Shown here one piece after another: positions 36,860 to 50,267 of a stretch of 64,000 bases of DNA. Source of the stretch: Nectonema munidae. Lineage: Eukaryota; Nematomorpha; Nectonematoida; Nectonematidae. The notes below the pieces were generated by a model. The model was not told the DNA's origin. It saw only the letters and a list, made by a program, of their open reading frames with translations, and made no database searches. The first letter of the stretch is position 1. Every line of letters starts with the position of its first letter. The stretch is from the NCBI GenBank assembly GCA_030549495.1, contig JAUIRK010000909.1, positions 604,001 through 668,000 on the forward strand, given 5' to 3'. The position numbers and the translations under genes were made by a program.

Positions 36860-39000
36860 CTATCCAATCATTAAAACGAGTCTCTACAAATACTACTCAA
36901 ATATGTTTCTCCAAAATCACCATTGATACACTCAAGTCATCTCCTTTCGGACTTTATCGTGTTCTCCTTCATTTAAATTTCCAAAATCAAACAAAGTAAT
37001 CGTATATGAAAATAGCGCTTTCCTCCAATTATTTGGTATATCTACAAGTTCCTAGCTATTCGAAATTTTGTGCAATTTATTATGAATAGAAAAATGAGCG
37101 TCCTTTCTCAAGTTCAACCTTGTTGCTTATGGTTCTTTCGCAAGAACGATAGATCTTGATGAAAGTTGTCAAACATATTTCATACTGATTAATATCCACA
37201 AGCCTCTGTCAAACTTATGAAAACCTGCATTGATCCCTAGGAGCGGATATCGACTAACTTCTGATTCTTCTCCTTGAAATAATTTTTAAAACTTCTCCTG
37301 CTAATTCAACACTTTTAGATTTTAACATTATCTGATTGCATCCCTAGACTACTTTACTTTTGTAGAGCGGTGGTGCGCAGAAAAAAGTTAGTGGTGGGGA
37401 AAATTTGTCAGCTCAAGTGCTGGGAGAGACCTTTTTGCCCTCCCCTTCCGAACACATATTTTTCTTAGATTTTAATGCCTTTTTACATATATTTTTAGTG
37501 TTTCATTTTTTTCAAGTATGCTGAATTTAGTGATGATGTTCATTTTTTATAAAAATCAATCAAACATGTCAAAAAATTAAATGAATATGACAGCTCGTCT
37601 CACATTTTTACACATATATATGTATGCTAAATGTGATTAATTTTAATGAAAATCCATGTCAAAATATCAATCCAACCTGTCAATAAGTGTCAAATATGTG
37701 AACAACAAAATAAATTCTACGTACACGTACTCTACGCTAACTGTTGTGTTAATTTATTTAATACACGAACTTTTGGTGTTAACAAAATATTTTATCTGTC
37801 AGTAAATTAGCTTTCACAGGTGAGTGAAACACATTTTTAAAATATTTAAAAATAAACTTATCAATACATAGTAAATCGATCATGATCATTTTGATTATGC
37901 AAATATTTCTATCACTAGATTTTACTTGTGGTTACTGTTTACTTGTCAAATTTATTTTTATCATTTGTGATAATATGTAGTTAATATGACATCACATTAA
38001 CTTTTTAGCCAAATCGATGAAATAATTTTCTACCTTCTTGATATAACTAATGTTTCTATTGATGACATCAATAAGGATAGGACCAAATCTCAACTCAAGA
38101 CGAGCATAAGATCAAGTTTTCTAAAAGCTCTCAAAATTGAATCATCGTAATATACAGGTTGGAGATTATAATTTATTCAATGATAAATAATTTTTTATAA
38201 AAATTATTTTAAAGTGAAATGGTAGAAAAGATTGCTCTCTACTACTCTTGCTGAACCAAGCACTTTTATTTAATGTTCATTAGTTTTATCCATCCCTATG
38301 TGTATACAACTTACTAAAAAGACAGATTTTAACTATAATATACGAATAGAGCCTCCATTATTTTGGCTGCAAGTTTGTGTAGTTGTCAACCAATCCTTCT
38401 TCAAAATTCCTGTTTTTCATTAAATCATCGATAGTCCTCTCTTTTCGATTACAAAAAGTTTTCCACCTTCATCATCAAAAAGAATCTCTTTCACGCCAAA
38501 GGAAAAACAGTCTAATTCATTTTACATTTTCTTAAACTCTAGGCAGTGGCTATATCTTCACATATTGCCATATGTCATAGTTATAGTAACTCTAACTGCT
38601 TGAATATCTACAGATTTTTTATTCATGTTAGTGAATTGACTATTGTAATCTTATCTAATAAGATAAAGGGTTCAAAGAGTTTTGTTCCGTAAAGGAGGAG
38701 ATTCTTGTTCACGGTTAAATTTTTTTGAAACACTCAAAATAACACCACTTCCAAGTTCATTGGAAAATGGTGTATCTTTGGCGTAGAGAAGATGCCTACT
38801 TCTTAATTATGCCTCAAAGGACTACTAAACTGCCAATATAAAAGCAAGGCCACAGGAATTACTATTACATTTTTTTGATCACTCGTTCTCATTTCAATGC
38901 GCCTTCAAATCCCTTACTTCTCTCATACTCTAGTGCCTAAATAATAACCCTAGTATACAAGGACTTCTTAAAAAGATGGCATCCAAAAGCTTTCTCTTGT
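36860..39000 (-). other. stretch with scattered coding-like minus-strand pieces
   Basis: Minus-strand pieces such as FSFGVKEILFDDEGGKLFVI (near 38490) and MNKKSVDIQAVRVTITM (near 38620) look protein-like but are broken by stops. No family is recognised. It may be a dead mobile element. Confidence 0.2.
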
Positions 39001-39177
39001 TTATCCATAACTGTTGAGCACATCCTCAAATAACATTATGAAATATCAATAATGCATTTCTGTCTTCAAAGAGTTATAATTCAAAAAAAAGTGAAAACTT
39101 CATATTCGAATGAAGTTTAGGAAAAAATATTTCAAATATTTTCCTCTTTGAACATAAAATATTTTCTGTTTACCAAC

Positions 39178-39505
39178 CAGTGCCCGCGCTACCTATATAA
39201 TTTTGGGGCACGTGCCCCCCCCCCTATATTAATCTTTACCCCCCCCCCCCTAAAATTTTTGGTTTTGCCTCATGCACTTTTTAAAGGAAAAATAAATAAG
39301 CAAAAATTGTACACAATAATCTTATATAAATGATGGTGTGTGTATGTATAATATGAGATTTCTATAGGTTTTTATACAGAAGTACTTCATGCTTTTGAGC
39401 AAAGTAATATAGGATATAAAGTAATATAGGAAATAAATTTTTTGCAAATGTGTTTCTTTGCCCCATTTCAGCCCCCCTTGAAATTTTGCTTTAGCGCGGG
39501 CACTG
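39178..39505. mobile_element. non-autonomous hAT element with 13-bp perfect TIR
   Basis: It begins CAGTGCCCGCGCT and ends with the exact inverse. The flanks are TTACCAAC and GTACCAAC (7/8). The interior has two long C tracts (around 39218 and 39240) in an otherwise A+T-rich sequence. There is no coding potential. A second member lies near 63127. Confidence 0.85.
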
Positions 39506-39554
39506 GTACCAACTCTGATCCACATGCACAATGTTGGAAAGGAGTGCTCTATAC

Positions 39555-39768
39555 CAGCGTTTTTCAAACGGTGGGTCCCGACCCTTCAGTGGGTCGCGTG
39601 AAAAATAAAATGGGTCGTGACAAATAAAAAAAGGACATATAAATAGTCGATGTTGAATAAATGAACGTAGCGATGAGAGTTTGTCTTATTACACCTGGGT
39701 ATTATGGGTCGCGATGCAAACTGTTGTTCTTGCTATGGATCACAGTAAAAAAAGTTTGAAAAACGCAA
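39555..39768. mobile_element. short hAT-like MITE
   Basis: The left end reads CAGCGTTTTTCAAAC followed by GGTGGGTCCCGACCC, a typical hAT-type terminus. The right end GTTTGAAAAACGC is its inverse over 13 bases. Copies of GGGTCGCG lie inside near both ends. No clear target duplication is visible. It starts only 50 bp after the previous MITE. Confidence 0.65.
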
Positions 39769-39769
39769 T

Positions 39770-42107
39770 AGTTATAAGCTATGAGCCACATTGAAGTTCA
39801 TGTAATGCATTGATGACCACATCCAAACAGTTAGATACAAATTTCGATAATAACATCACTATAAGTGCGATTAACCTTGATAATTTAAAAGGAAAATGAG
39901 AAAAGATTAATATCATTTTTTTTGTTATCTAAATTATTCATATGAACATAATTTCACTCAATAAAAGTGGAATTTTTAGTAGTTCAAACATTAATTATTT
40001 ATTTTGACGTGAGAATCTATTTTTGTGGCAGATTTCATGCTACAATAAAAACATACTGGTAGGAATCATAGGACAAGGTTTGTAAATTAATTCTAATGGA
40101 TTATCTGATAACAATAAATAATATTTATTAGGTCTTTTTTTTATTTAAAAAGCAATTAAATAAAGACTACTTATTGTAAAAATATTTAATGTAGATAAAA
40201 CTGACTTATATCATGTTATGATATCAATTAAGATAATCAATACAATCTACTGTCCGAGATATTTTTCTCAAATGGCCAGAGGCTAAGAATTTGTTTAAAT
40301 TAATTTGTTCTTATTTATGTTTGATTATTTTTTTCAATAATTTCTTTATCTTATTTGTTATGCCCTTTTTAGCATTCTTTCAGGAGAAGGAAAACGGAGT
40401 GCTATAGCCAAGGGAAAGAAAATCATTCAGTAATTGAAGGGATTAGGAAATTAAAGAAGCGGCACTCTTTCTCTTATGATTATGTACATCCTTATCTTAT
40501 CATGTTCCTTAAACTTTGAGAAACAACCCTTCCTTTCCTACGATTTTCTTCTTATCTTGAGATTGAGTTAAATTTAAATTCAAAAGAATCTGAAATCGCA
40601 CTTTTATACTACTTCACAGTGTTCCTTATTAGGATAAAAATGCTGGAAAAAGAGTTTGTTTGTAATGAAGTTAAATTTTTTTGGAATTCTCTAAACTTCA
40701 AAGAATGTAGTCAATATTTCTAACATCGTTTGAAGTAAATGGCGAGATATTAGACGAACAAAAGATATTTCGGATGGAGAAAGAGAAACAATAGAATTTT
40801 CATAAGATTAAAAATATGATATCTTTCATTTTAATAAAATAAAGAATCGGGAGAAATGAAAAAATATTTGTTGTATAGATAATATAATTCTAATTTTAAG
40901 TGTAGTAAATGTCATCATTCATTCCCAAATTTTACACCAGAAAAGTTTAAAACAACATCTAAAGTGCAAACCTTCAACAAAGTACACTCCATATGCGCTA
41001 CAAATAGATAATGAGTAAATATCGCGATGTGCATAGTTTTGCCCACGTATAGAAATGTGTTTTCGAATTAATGGAAATTCCATTTTTAAGTTTAATTCAT
41101 CTTTTAAGTGAAATCTTTACATAACTATAACGTTTATACAATTTTCCTGCATTTAAATAAATCAAAAGTAAACGAATGATCTGCTAAATAAACAATTTGA
41201 AAGTTTCATTGACTTTCAAAGTAGAATTCAATGGCCATTTTTCAAAAAAAGATATTTAAAATAATATATAATACAACACGTTTTCTTTATGAAAAATAAT
41301 AATTAACTGGAGTTCATTTTAAAATATATTTTATAATTTCCCAAAAGTAACTATTTATACTTCATTCAGGCATAAGTATCTATTGTTATCGATAACTTAT
41401 AGAAGCTTAGATTATCAAGAATAATTTAAAGAGGGAAGAGGTTTGAAGAAGAAGTGCAAGGGAAAGTATAAATAGAGAGAAGGACACTATGGCGAATGCT
41501 AGTTGAAGAGTCAAAAAGTAATTCCCCAACACCACGATTCCCAATCAAAGCCAAGTAAATCCAATAGATTACCAATATCGACTATAAAAAAAGCTTGTTT
41601 TAAAGTTCATCACCGCCTTCCTCAATAATATATCTGCGAAGCCGAATCCCTCTTCTGAATAATTCCAAAAAAGGATATTAAATAATAATTCAAAAGAATA
41701 TAGAAGAAGAATTGTTTAAGTATGAAACCTATTTTCACATATTTTGTCAATGGAACAAAAAACAATTTATGATTAGAATAAATCATTTAGAGTACTTATT
41801 AGCCTAAATTCCTTCTAAAAAAGTGACAAAGTTTATTACAATATAAGGTAAAAAAGAAAGTTACACACGAAAGCAAAAAAGACAAACATGTAGAAAGAGA
41901 GAGAGAAAACAACACAAAACATGAGTGATATTGACAGTATAAGAGAAAATTCAAGGTTGCAAGACAGCGATGCGGAGGGATAAAAAGTGCTTTTAGAAAT
42001 AAGAATTGAAGAACCTAGAAAAGAAAAAATGATTTAAAAACACGTACTTTATTCAATAATATTTAAATTCAAAAGTATCATAAAATAGAAGAGCCTTGTT
42101 TTCGAGA
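39770..42107. other. gene-free stretch
   Basis: A+T-rich with no coding signal and no element ends. Confidence 0.5.
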
Positions 42108-42225
42108 TTAATGCGTTAACGACCAGAATAATCTGACGATATCTAATGTAAAGCAGAAGATTCATATTAAAAAGCATTAATAAACGCAAACAATTTTATT
42201 TTTGTAAAGTCGACATATATAGTTT
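42108..42225 (+). mobile_element. piggyBac-like MITE copy, right end missing
   Basis: TTAATGCGTTAACGACCAGA, then CTGACGATATCTAATG and AAGCAGAAGATT. It is the same subfamily and has the same truncation point (GACATATATAGTTT) as the copy at 36420, so the short form itself probably multiplied. Confidence 0.7.
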
Positions 42226-42612
42226 CTACATATATTACCTACAAGAACACGGTTCTGAAGTCGAAAGAAATTTTGGCAAATTTCAAATTGCATTTTCAGA
42301 TAAAATAATCCCTTTGCTTATTTACGTAAAATTTCGGTACTTCAAGCTCTTTAGGTAGTATCCATCATCAAACCTTCTTCACCCATGGTTAGATTCTTGA
42401 TAAAAATATCCACATTACCTTTTTACGTTCACCAATAGAAGACTGTTTAAAAGTATGTATCGAATACCGAATTTTGCTACCAAAATTTTTCTATCTATTA
42501 TGCAATTACTCGCTATCACGTTTTATAATAGATCTATCCCTGATAGGAGAATATCCGGTCGACTAGCTAGATATTACAAAACTTTTTTAAAAAAAAAAAC
42601 CAAAAAATATAA

Positions 42613-42690
42613 TTTCTTATTTCTATATTGCGGTCCAATATTTTGTTATCATTACATGATATACACCAAACACTCATGTTATTTAATTAA
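42613..42690. repeat. dispersed repeat shared with DIS3 intron 2
   Basis: CTTATTTCTATATTGCGGT followed by CAATATTTT and TGATATA words also occur at 57550-57625. The upstream GATATCCGG-type words at both loci suggest the same repeat family. Confidence 0.5.
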
Positions 42691-42699
42691 AATTTATTG

Positions 42700-44257
42700 T
42701 AATTTAACTTGAAACATTAAAGTGCAAAGTTTAAGTGATAGGGAACTAGGGTTGAAGGCCCTCGCATCATCACTTTTGAAAAATTCTCGGAGTTCAAAGG
42801 TGAGAGAATAAATTTGTTTTTAAATGACGAGTAAGTATAAATGAAAGTGCGTTAAAAAAATTATTTTTATAAAAATATTCATTTAACCGAACCCAATTGA
42901 CAAATAAATTTATTTGACATTTCAATCTCAATACACATTTTATGAACAAATAAAAAAGATATGGAAAGAGGCAGGCTTTAGTCAGTTTATTTTATTATGG
43001 CGTTATGATGTCTGGTGCTCAAGCATTTATGATGAGATTTTATTGCAAATAAATAGCTTATTATTTGTCGAACAGATTATTGAATTCACGATTTATGATG
43101 AAAATAAAGGCTAGAAACTTTTAATATTATATATTGATTAGCCAATACAACGACAAACATCTAAACAGACATGCATCCATATATATAAAACAGAATATAC
43201 CATCATCACTCTTGATGAAAACATTTATTAAATGCAAATACATTATATAATATATACAAAAGACTTTTTTATTATACATTGAACAAAATTAAACACTGAC
43301 ATCTATTATTTTTTGTTCAAAAATCAATTTAAAATATACAAAGGAAAAGTGCATCAATATCAAATAAATGTGATGTATATAATACACAGAAGCAGGCAAA
43401 TGTTTGCATATTGGCAATTACAAGCCCGAATGAATAGCCACTATATATATATACCTAAATTGAAATTTTCTACGAGTTTCCCATTCTTATCTAAAAACAC
43501 AAACGGATTTTACAATTAGCTTTAAGTAATTTTTAAATCAATATTAGCATACAATAATGACTGAAGTAAAACTAGTATAAGAATGCGGCCACAATGTGTT
43601 ATTCTAAATCTTTTAATGTTAATAGAGGAAGTATTGAGTGGGGAATGAGGAAATAGAAAATATCACCTCTTCCTTAGCTAAAGACACTTTCAAATTTTTT
43701 TAAAAGAGCTTGAAAAATTACAAAACATAAAAAAGGACTACAGAGAAGGCATCTATAGGATTATTCGATACTAATTAAAGGATGTATATTCAAATGAAAT
43801 ACTTTCAAAATTTACCTAGCAAAAGATAAAAAGAAATTTTTTGTGATATTCATATATTTCACATTAAAATTAATTGATAAGGAATCTTCAACAATTTCGA
43901 TTGAATAATTTAAAAAGGTAAAATGGAAAGACGTTTAAGTTAAAGCTGAAAAAACTAAAAGAAGCTTTTCGTAAAATATCACGTTCAATTTAGACGGATG
44001 ATTTAAAATTGGATGTAAAACATCATAACGAAAGCCTTAAATTAAAACAAAATGGATTTCTTTTAATTTCAGAATCTGAGATCGCATTTCAAATTGACTA
44101 AATTTTCAAAAAATATTATCAACTATCTAATCGCTAGCAGAACACAAAACAAAGAAATATGCTACTAGTTTAATTCATCCTCCACCCTTTTATGGGGTAT
44201 GCGCAAATATAGTGTTTTCCGATGATGATGATGATGAGCCAAAAATTTTGATCTTTT
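42700..44257. other. gene-free stretch
   Basis: Open frames near 42914-43114 and 43313-43519 show no recognised motif. A GAT microsatellite lies at 44220-44236. Confidence 0.5.
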
Positions 44258-44362
44258 TTAACTGATTAACCATCAGAATAATCCGATAGTTTGTATTAAA
44301 AAGCGTTTAAAAAGGTCGCACATTTTTATTTTTCTAAAGTCCATTAGGTCAAAACCGGCTAA
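44258..44362 (+). mobile_element. piggyBac-like MITE copy, 105 bp
   Basis: It starts TTAACTGATTAACCATCAGA and ends GGTCAAAACCGGCTAA. It keeps both ends of the family with an internal deletion and a mutated right TTAA. Confidence 0.6.
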
Positions 44363-44702
44363 CGCAATTCTAAATAATTTTAAAAAAATTAATGTTATTT
44401 TCATTATTTATGTAAAAACTGCATTTTTAGACTTAGATTTTTTTGGTATCAAGGACCTTAAAGAAAATTGACTAATTTTTAGCAAGGGAAGTGATCAATG
44501 CGCCATTTCGGGTTATTGCACCACTTTTGGTGCACACGCCATGGGTTGGCTAACCAAAAATAGAGCCTAACCAAGTTGGTCAGTTAGACTGTTAGTTAAC
44601 CAGCTAATTAGTCAATAAGTCATATGGTTAATTAGTAAATTATCTAGTTTTATTTTTTTTCAAACATAAATAAATATAAAAATTGATTTTTTCTTTTTAA
44701 AA

Positions 44703-45032
44703 CAGTGGTAACTAAACCTTTCTTAAAGCGGGCCGGATTACCGAAAATTATAAAAACGCTTGCCGAAATATTGTAAAGTTAAAAAAATACTGACATTAGG
44801 AAATTCCTATTAATACTTGTTTAAAACAAAATAGAGCAAACATTTCAATGTTTTCCCTATCGTTGTAACAAAGTTGATACACTGAGGATACATAAAAAGT
44901 GGAAATGAATACAATATATTTTAAAACTATTATATTTGTAACACCTATCAATATCAAAATATAGATTAGGGCCGGATAAACTTACTTCACAGGGCGGATC
45001 TGGGCCGAGGGACCGAAGTTTGGTGACCCCTG
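44703..45032. mobile_element. non-autonomous hAT element (MITE)
   Basis: The ends CAGTGGTAACTAAACCTTTC and GAAGTTTGGTGACCCCTG are imperfect inverted repeats. The flanks are TTTTAAAA (44695-44702) and TTCTAAAA (45033-45040), 7/8 identical. GGGCCGGAT words lie just inside both ends. It has no coding capacity. Confidence 0.8.
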
Positions 45033-45040
45033 TTCTAAAA

Positions 45041-46639
45041 TAAATAAATTCAAAAAAAATTATTTTTTTAGTTGTCTTTAAAGTTAGTTGGGTATGAGTA
45101 AACTAGTTTGATTAAGAAAAAATACTGTATATTCTCTGAAAATTTTAGTTTCAAGGTTTATTAATCTAAATTGGTTAAAAAAAATCAGGTAATATATAGT
45201 TCTCTGCAAAAATAAATGGTACTTTTCTGTTATCTCCCCCCCCTCCTCACTCTAAAAAAAATTTTTAATGAATAATTTACTTTTTTACTGATTCATCAAC
45301 ATCTCTGATTATTATATATCATTTAGAATATTTTTAATGGGAAGGAGATAACAGAGATATATCTTTTACTTTATATATATATAATATATATTTTCGCTTT
45401 AAATTTTTGTTTAATGTTGAAAAAACATAGAATGATAAGTGAAAATCATCATTACATATTTGACTTAATTGTAAAAATTCATTCTAAAAAACTAATGTTA
45501 ATAATCGTCTGCTAATGAAAATAGAAAATATTCTGCTGAAAATATTCTGTCCTTTCAATTTTAGAAAAGGATTAAAGTGACTAATTCAAAAGTGATAAAA
45601 ATAAAGACAATTTTTAAATGTTTGAATTTAATTTTAATAAAACAATTTATTGTTGGTTCGCACCTTACGAATTCTTCATAATTACTTTATTTAAGTAAAG
45701 TAAATTTATCAATTATTTAGTTATTATTTAATCATAATAAAAAAGAAATACGGTATAAAAAAACAATTAAAGGAGTTCATTAAAAGAATTATGTCACAAA
45801 ATAAAATATAAATTATATTTATTGTAATGCTTTGAAATAGCTAAATATAAATAGACTGACATAAAAGAAATTCAATAAAGTTACAAATTTTAAACTATTC
45901 AATTTTTTTTAAAAAATACCTGTCACAAAAAGCAAAGCCATTTAATTAAAAAGAGAGGAAAGGAAAAGCTAATTTAAAAAACATAAAAGAAACAAAAGAA
46001 GTTAAAAAATTCAATTAGATTTAAATCTATGGAGGCAAATAGATTTATAAAAAATAAAAAAAATAAAAATATTAATAACATATTTTATTACGAATATATT
46101 ATATATAATCACTAAAAAAATTTTCGTTGTGATTAGAACCTAAATTAGCTAAATTAAGTATCCTATATACTTAATATATTATTGATTTGATTTGATTAAT
46201 ATATTATGATTGTAGTAATGAATGCGATGAAAAGGGAACTTTTTTCGTGACTATGATGTACTAAGCTCTCCATTAAATGATTTTACACTTTTTAAATACA
46301 ATTAAGGAACTACAATTTCAACAAAATAATTTTTGTTACGCTTCAGTCGTTTACAACGACGAATATCAATTCTTCTTCACAAAAATCGAGTTAAGGGTAC
46401 TCTTTGGTTCAGGCTAATGTAAGGATGTTTCACAATTAGTAAAAGAAATTTTATAAATAAAATAGTTAGAATTTTTTTAATTCGTAAAAATAATTTCTCA
46501 ATAAACTACTACTATTTGATGTCTGCATAACGTATTCTTTTACCTAATAGGAAGATACTAATTTTAAAAGATTAAGGACATAAAATCATAAGTTTTATAA
46601 TTTGGAGTAAGTGAGTGAGTGAGGGAGGGAAATCTCTAA
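45041..46639. other. gene-free stretch
   Basis: Very A+T-rich, with TA microsatellite near 45372-45392 and GTGA repeats at 46610-46622. No gene. Confidence 0.5.
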
Positions 46640-48590
46640 GCACTTCCCAGCGTTGGCTGATATGCTTGCTGTATTGCTATGATTATGGATGGCTTTGATT
46701 GGTTGTTTCTATGTGACGGAAATGAAATTAGTTGTTATGTTCTAAAGGAACAACTAAAAAAGAAAAAAAATATAGAAGTGTTGTATTAAAGAGGTGATAT
46801 GTTGAATTAGGAGTTGGGTGATGGAGGGATAAGATTTTGGTGTGCTTTAAGAATTGGTTCTATTCTGTTTATCAGGATTGAGAGTTCTTGGAGAATTGAT
46901 GAGTGGTATAGAAAGTCATAAAGGGAGTTGGGGATTCCATTGAAATATAAGTGGCAAAATTTGAGTAGTTTGGTTCGTATGTTTTAAAAGATGGGGCATA
47001 GAAGGATGATGTATATTTGTGTTTCTATTTCTGTGCAACCAAAACGGCAAAGTAGGTTGTTGTGTAGTTTGAACTTGTAAAAATCAGCATAGGTTGGGCA
47101 GTGAAAAGAGGGCCATCTAAATGTGTTGCGTGCGAGAAAAATGCTTTTATTATTAATCGCAAAATTGATTAGAGGAGGAGAAATGTTGATGGATGACCAA
47201 TTGTTTAAGATGGATGTGTGTGTTGAAAATTTGATACAGGATAGAGGGATAGAAGGTACAATAATTGAAGTTGTGTTCGATGTTGAAGTTTTGGATAATT
47301 GATCCCCAATGTTCTTTCCAGTGCATGTAGAATGTCCGGAAGACCAGGTAATTCTGATGTTGAAATGAAATGATGATTGATGGCTATGCTATAACATGAC
47401 AGCGGAATTTTATGATTGAGATCGTTAATGATGTTTTGAGCGTCTGTTTAAAGATGGATATGACTAAAGTTTTGGCGATATGTTTCGATATTTTCTAATA
47501 GATGGCTGGAAGCGGCTAAAATTGCTAACGCTTCTGTTTCATAAAATAAAGTGTTGTTGTCGGTGTGAAGGACTTCGGAGAAAAGGGAAATTAATGAGTT
47601 GGTGATGAAGAAGCCGTATCACCCGTAGCATGGTGAGAGGATTTGAACCCTCAGTAAAGATGAAAAGATTATATGATGAGTGGGGATTAGTGCGTTGCAT
47701 TTTGATTAGCTTAGTAGCAATATTTTTATGTTTGCATATGGTTAATGTGTAGGGTAATCCATTTGAAGGGTTGAAATGGAAGATGGGATGGATTTCAGAT
47801 GATATGGAATAGTGAGCTAAGTTTGGTATGTACTTGGCACATATGGTTTCGTAAAATATGAGTATAAGGGATGAAGTTGAGTTGAGTGTGGTGAAAGCGT
47901 GCATGGAGCGTGTGGATTTGAAAGTTTTCGAGTATAATGTTACTAGAGTTTGGTGTAGTTTGTATAGAATTGGTAGAGTGTGTGTAAAAAGTTCAAGTTT
48001 TGAAGTAGGGGTGTTGTGATACGCGTTAGTGTTTGTGAGGAGACAGGTACGGTGATATTAAGAAAGATTCTAGTATTATGTAACTTTAGAGAGAAACCCC
48101 ATGAGAGGATACCGTATTGAATTATGGGTAAAATAATTGATATATAAATATATTTTGAAATTTTCGGGTTTAGTCCCCATTTGTAGGAGGTGGCTTTCTT
48201 GAAGGAGAAAATGATAGGTTTTTGATGTGTGCTGAGAATTTAAGGTTTGATTGAAAAATGACTGCGAGATATTTTATTTGGGTTAATGGTGTGATTGGTG
48301 TGGATGATGGCATGACTATGGGTTGTAGTAAGATTCTTTTCACCACAACCTAGTGAAATGTATGATGTCCAGTTTACTCTGATTAAACTTAATTTTATAT
48401 TTAGAGGCTAAGAAATTTATATTCGTCAAAAGGGTGGTAGCGCTGTTCAAATAGGTTTCTTGGTCGTCGTTGGAGAAGTGGAAGAGTATATCGTCAGAGT
48501 AGCATTGTGCAAAGTGTGAGTTGAGATTAATGTGATCTAGGAGTGGATTAATGAGGATGAGCCATAAAATGTGTGAGAGGCAGCCGCTTT

Positions 48591-48610
48591 GGGGGGGGGG
48601 GGGGGGGGGG
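48591..48610. repeat. 20-base G tract in LINE reverse transcriptase
   Basis: An uninterrupted G run that reads as a proline stretch on the coding minus strand, just before GCLSHIL. It is either homopolymer expansion or a sequencing artefact. Confidence 0.9.
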
Positions 48611-49051
48611 TGGAAAGCGAGAGTTGTTTTATGTAAGTGTTGTTGTCATGATGCAGGTCTAGTATGCGTTTGTTGAGATAGCTTTGAATGAACTTGCTGA
48701 GGTATAAAGGGTAATTGTTTTAGATTAAGTTGAATAGAATTCTGGGATGCCATGCGGAGTTGAAAGGATTATCAATGTCGAGAAAGGTTGTTGTTGCGAT
48801 TTTGCGATAGTTTTGTGCGTTTTCCAAGGAGAGAGTTAGGCGTGAGAGGGCAATTTCAGTATTTTTGTTGGGGAAATAGGCAAATTGATAGGGATGAATG
48901 AGATTGTTTCTGCAAATGTGGTCTAGTAACCTTTTCCGTAAAATTCGTTCTAGTACTTTACAAAGAGACGGTAAAATCGAGATGGGACGCCAGTTTTTAA
49001 TCTTGTTTATGTTTCTGTTGGGTTTAGACTTTAGGGATTAGCACTAGCTTG

Positions 49052-49603
49052 CTAATTTTCCAAATGTTTGAAAAAAAAGCTAAATTTTAGACATGCATTG
49101 TAAATATTGATGAGATGAGGTTGTAAGATATGGTACAATTTTTTGATGTGCTTGGGAGAAATGAGGTCTAAACTATAAGAAGTTTTTAATTTCATATTGT
49201 GAACTGTACGAACAAGTTCAGATTTGGTAATAGGCTGAGAAGTTATTGGTGAGTTGTGGGAGAGTTTATGATGAACAGTTTGCCTAATAATGGTGTTCAA
49301 GGAGTTGTCTGAGTTTTCATTGTCGGATGGAAATATTAGGTTAAGGAAGTGAGGGTTAATGTGTATGTTTGTGTTTAAGTTAGAAAGTAAGTGGTGAGGT
49401 AAAGATGCATTTTCCTTTGTATTTCTTATTTTGTTCAATAAGTTCCATGGGATAGAGGGAGTTTGGCTACAAAATTTCGTCCATAATTTTCTTTTGGCTT
49501 GACTGATTTCATGTTTATATTTTCGCTTAAGATTGAAGTATGATACAATGGATACGGTGGAATGTGATTTTCTTAAAGATTTTAGTGCGCTGCATAGTTG
49601 CAT
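49052..49603 (-). pseudogene. LINE linker and start of reverse transcriptase
   Basis: A 183-codon stretch following the endonuclease in another frame. It includes KRKYKHEISQAKRKLWTKFC, typical of the linker, and ITKSELVRTVHNMKLKTSYS.DLISPKHIKKL, the start of the RT domain. It ends at a stop before the palm motifs. Confidence 0.78.
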
Positions 49604-50267
49604 TTTGAGATGTGTGAGTAATGTAACAGTGATCTGTTGCGGAAGGAGGGTCTGATATCTGCATGTTATGGATGAGGTTGATTGAGTGGAATGAGGTTAT
49701 TGTGAGGTCAATGTGTGATTTGTATAGTTTGTTTTGATTTAGCTTCATAAAAGTAGGATCTTTACTGTTATCCACAAGAATAAGGTTATTTGAGGCGATA
49801 AAATTTTCAGTTTGCGTCCCGCGATAGTTTGATTTGGTATCCCATAGAAAGGATCTGGCATTTAAATCGGCTGATATGATGGCGTGCTTATTTACATGTG
49901 AAATGTATGTAATTACGTGAAAGTTATTGATAAACATCTCTGATAATAGAATATTAGAAGACGGTGGGGAGTAATGGGAGTAGAATAAAAGTGGTAGTGG
50001 CTTAGTATGAAAGAGAGTAAATATGTCATTGGATTCAGAGTGTTGATATAAAGGCGTGTTGTGAATTGAGGACTTGATTAGAGTACAGGCTGAGTATTCG
50101 TTAAGTGGGGGAACATGTAGAAGCGTGTAGTTGCATGTATATTGGGGAAAATGTGGATTTGGCTCGTTTATTGAAATGATATTATATTTATATGAAGTTA
50201 GTATATTGTAGAGGTTATGCCATGCGTTTCTTGAATGGTTGAGGTTAATGTGGAGAAAGTTTAGCAT
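49527..50267 (-). pseudogene. LINE endonuclease domain remnant
   Basis: A 246-codon open stretch beginning MLNFLHINLNHSRNAW. It carries the endonuclease landmarks NEPNP, ISADLNARS.LWD and SATDHCYI, in the family order (E, D-N, D-H). The frame then shifts into the reverse-transcriptase part, which overlaps it at 49527-49603. Confidence 0.82.

Noticed and set aside
38300-39000. A retroelement polyprotein relic on the minus strand
   Set aside because: Scattered protein-like words were found, but none is diagnostic of an integrase, protease or reverse transcriptase.
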